Positions 5,656 to 5,823 of a stretch of DNA of 5,823 bases are shown here, in pieces; the first letter of the stretch is position 1, and each line of letters starts with the position of its first letter. The stretch is taken from positions 1 through 5,823 of the forward strand of contig JBFGLT010000179.1 in NCBI GenBank assembly GCA_041576015.1, given 5' to 3'. The position numbers and the translations under genes are program-made. Source of the stretch: JABDIY01 sp041576015. Lineage in GTDB: Bacteria > Actinomycetota > Acidimicrobiia > Acidimicrobiales > SZUA-35. The notes beneath the pieces are model-generated. The model had not been told where the DNA came from. It ran no database searches and was given only the letters and a program-made list of their open reading frames with translations.

Positions 5656-5823
5656 GTGATCGATCTCGCAACCGCGTCGTTCCTGCTCCAGTGGGCCGGC
5701 GGGGGGATGCTGTTCACCTGGGTCACCACCCGCCGGCGGGAGGTGAGCATCGGCTACGGCTGGTCGGTGCGGGGTACCTACCTGACCATTGCGGCAATCG
5801 GGGTCGCCGTCGGCCTCGCCTAC
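5656..5823 (+). CDS. Predicted membrane protein, N-terminal 56 codons only
   Basis: The frame starts at GTG 5656 and runs without a stop to the window end, so the gene is 3'-truncated. The visible protein begins MIDLATASFLLQWAGGGMLFTWV, a probable first membrane segment at about residues 5-23. A basic stretch TTRRREV (24-30) follows, which by the positive-inside rule suggests a cytoplasmic loop. A second hydrophobic segment starts at about residue 41 (YLTIAAIGVAVGLAY) and continues to the edge. I do not recognise the family and no function is proposed. An ATG at codon 18 would fall inside the first hydrophobic segment and is unlikely to be the start. The 31-bp gap from the peptidase gene would allow co-transcription, although the gene seems to have its own -10 box. 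Confidence 0.65.
   Translation, partial: MIDLATASFLLQWAGGGMLFTWVTTRRREVSIGYGWSVRGTYLTIAAIGVAVGLAY

Noticed and set aside
1..5823. Defence system, CRISPR array, prophage, transposon or RNA gene
   Set aside because: I looked on both strands. There are no regular direct repeats beyond the linker duplication, no transposase or recombinase motifs and no tRNA-like structure. The genes are metabolic or unknown chromosomal genes.

Overview
The window is high-GC, gene-dense bacterial chromosomal DNA with strong G/C preference at third codon positions. It reads as an actinobacterium. The lipoyl synthase half of one gene and the MaoC-like dehydratase closely resemble their mycobacterial counterparts as I remember them. 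Several genes lack a Shine-Dalgarno sequence and instead carry an actinobacterial-type -10 box (TANNNT) directly before the start codon, as in leaderless transcription. A lineage such as Acidimicrobiia is possible, but that is inference. I see no rRNA, tRNA, CRISPR array, insertion sequence, phage gene or recognisable defence system.

Layout, left to right. (1) Positions 1-1107 (+) hold the C-terminal part of a 2-oxo acid dehydrogenase E2 acyltransferase, with a Pro/Gln/Ala linker, the peripheral subunit-binding domain, a second linker and the catalytic domain. (2) Positions 1160-2857 (+) hold one uninterrupted 565-codon frame that joins a complete octanoyltransferase (LipB) to a complete lipoyl synthase (LipA). 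(3) Positions 2862-3101 (-) hold a small predicted three-helix membrane protein, tail-to-tail with lipB-lipA. (4) Positions 3246-3719 (+) hold a MaoC-like hot-dog dehydratase of the mycobacterial Rv0130 type. It is the only gene here with a strong Shine-Dalgarno site. (5) Positions 3720-4451 (-) hold an unrecognised, soluble, helix-rich 243-residue protein whose stop codon abuts that of the MaoC gene. (6) Positions 4509-5624 (+) hold an M24-family metallopeptidase of the Xaa-Pro type. (7) Positions 5656-5823 (+) hold the first 56 codons of a membrane protein that runs off the window.

The first two genes form a functional unit. E2 proteins work only when a lysine of their lipoyl domain carries lipoate. 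LipB attaches octanoate to that lysine and LipA then inserts two sulfurs. Here both steps are encoded as one polypeptide directly downstream of an E2 client. The remaining genes are ordinary housekeeping or unknown genes with no obvious link to lipoylation.

The most notable observations are the LipB-LipA fusion and a recurring start architecture. The hexamer TAGCCT lies exactly 6 nt before the start codon of two genes, and closely related TANNNT boxes lie 6-7 nt before two others.
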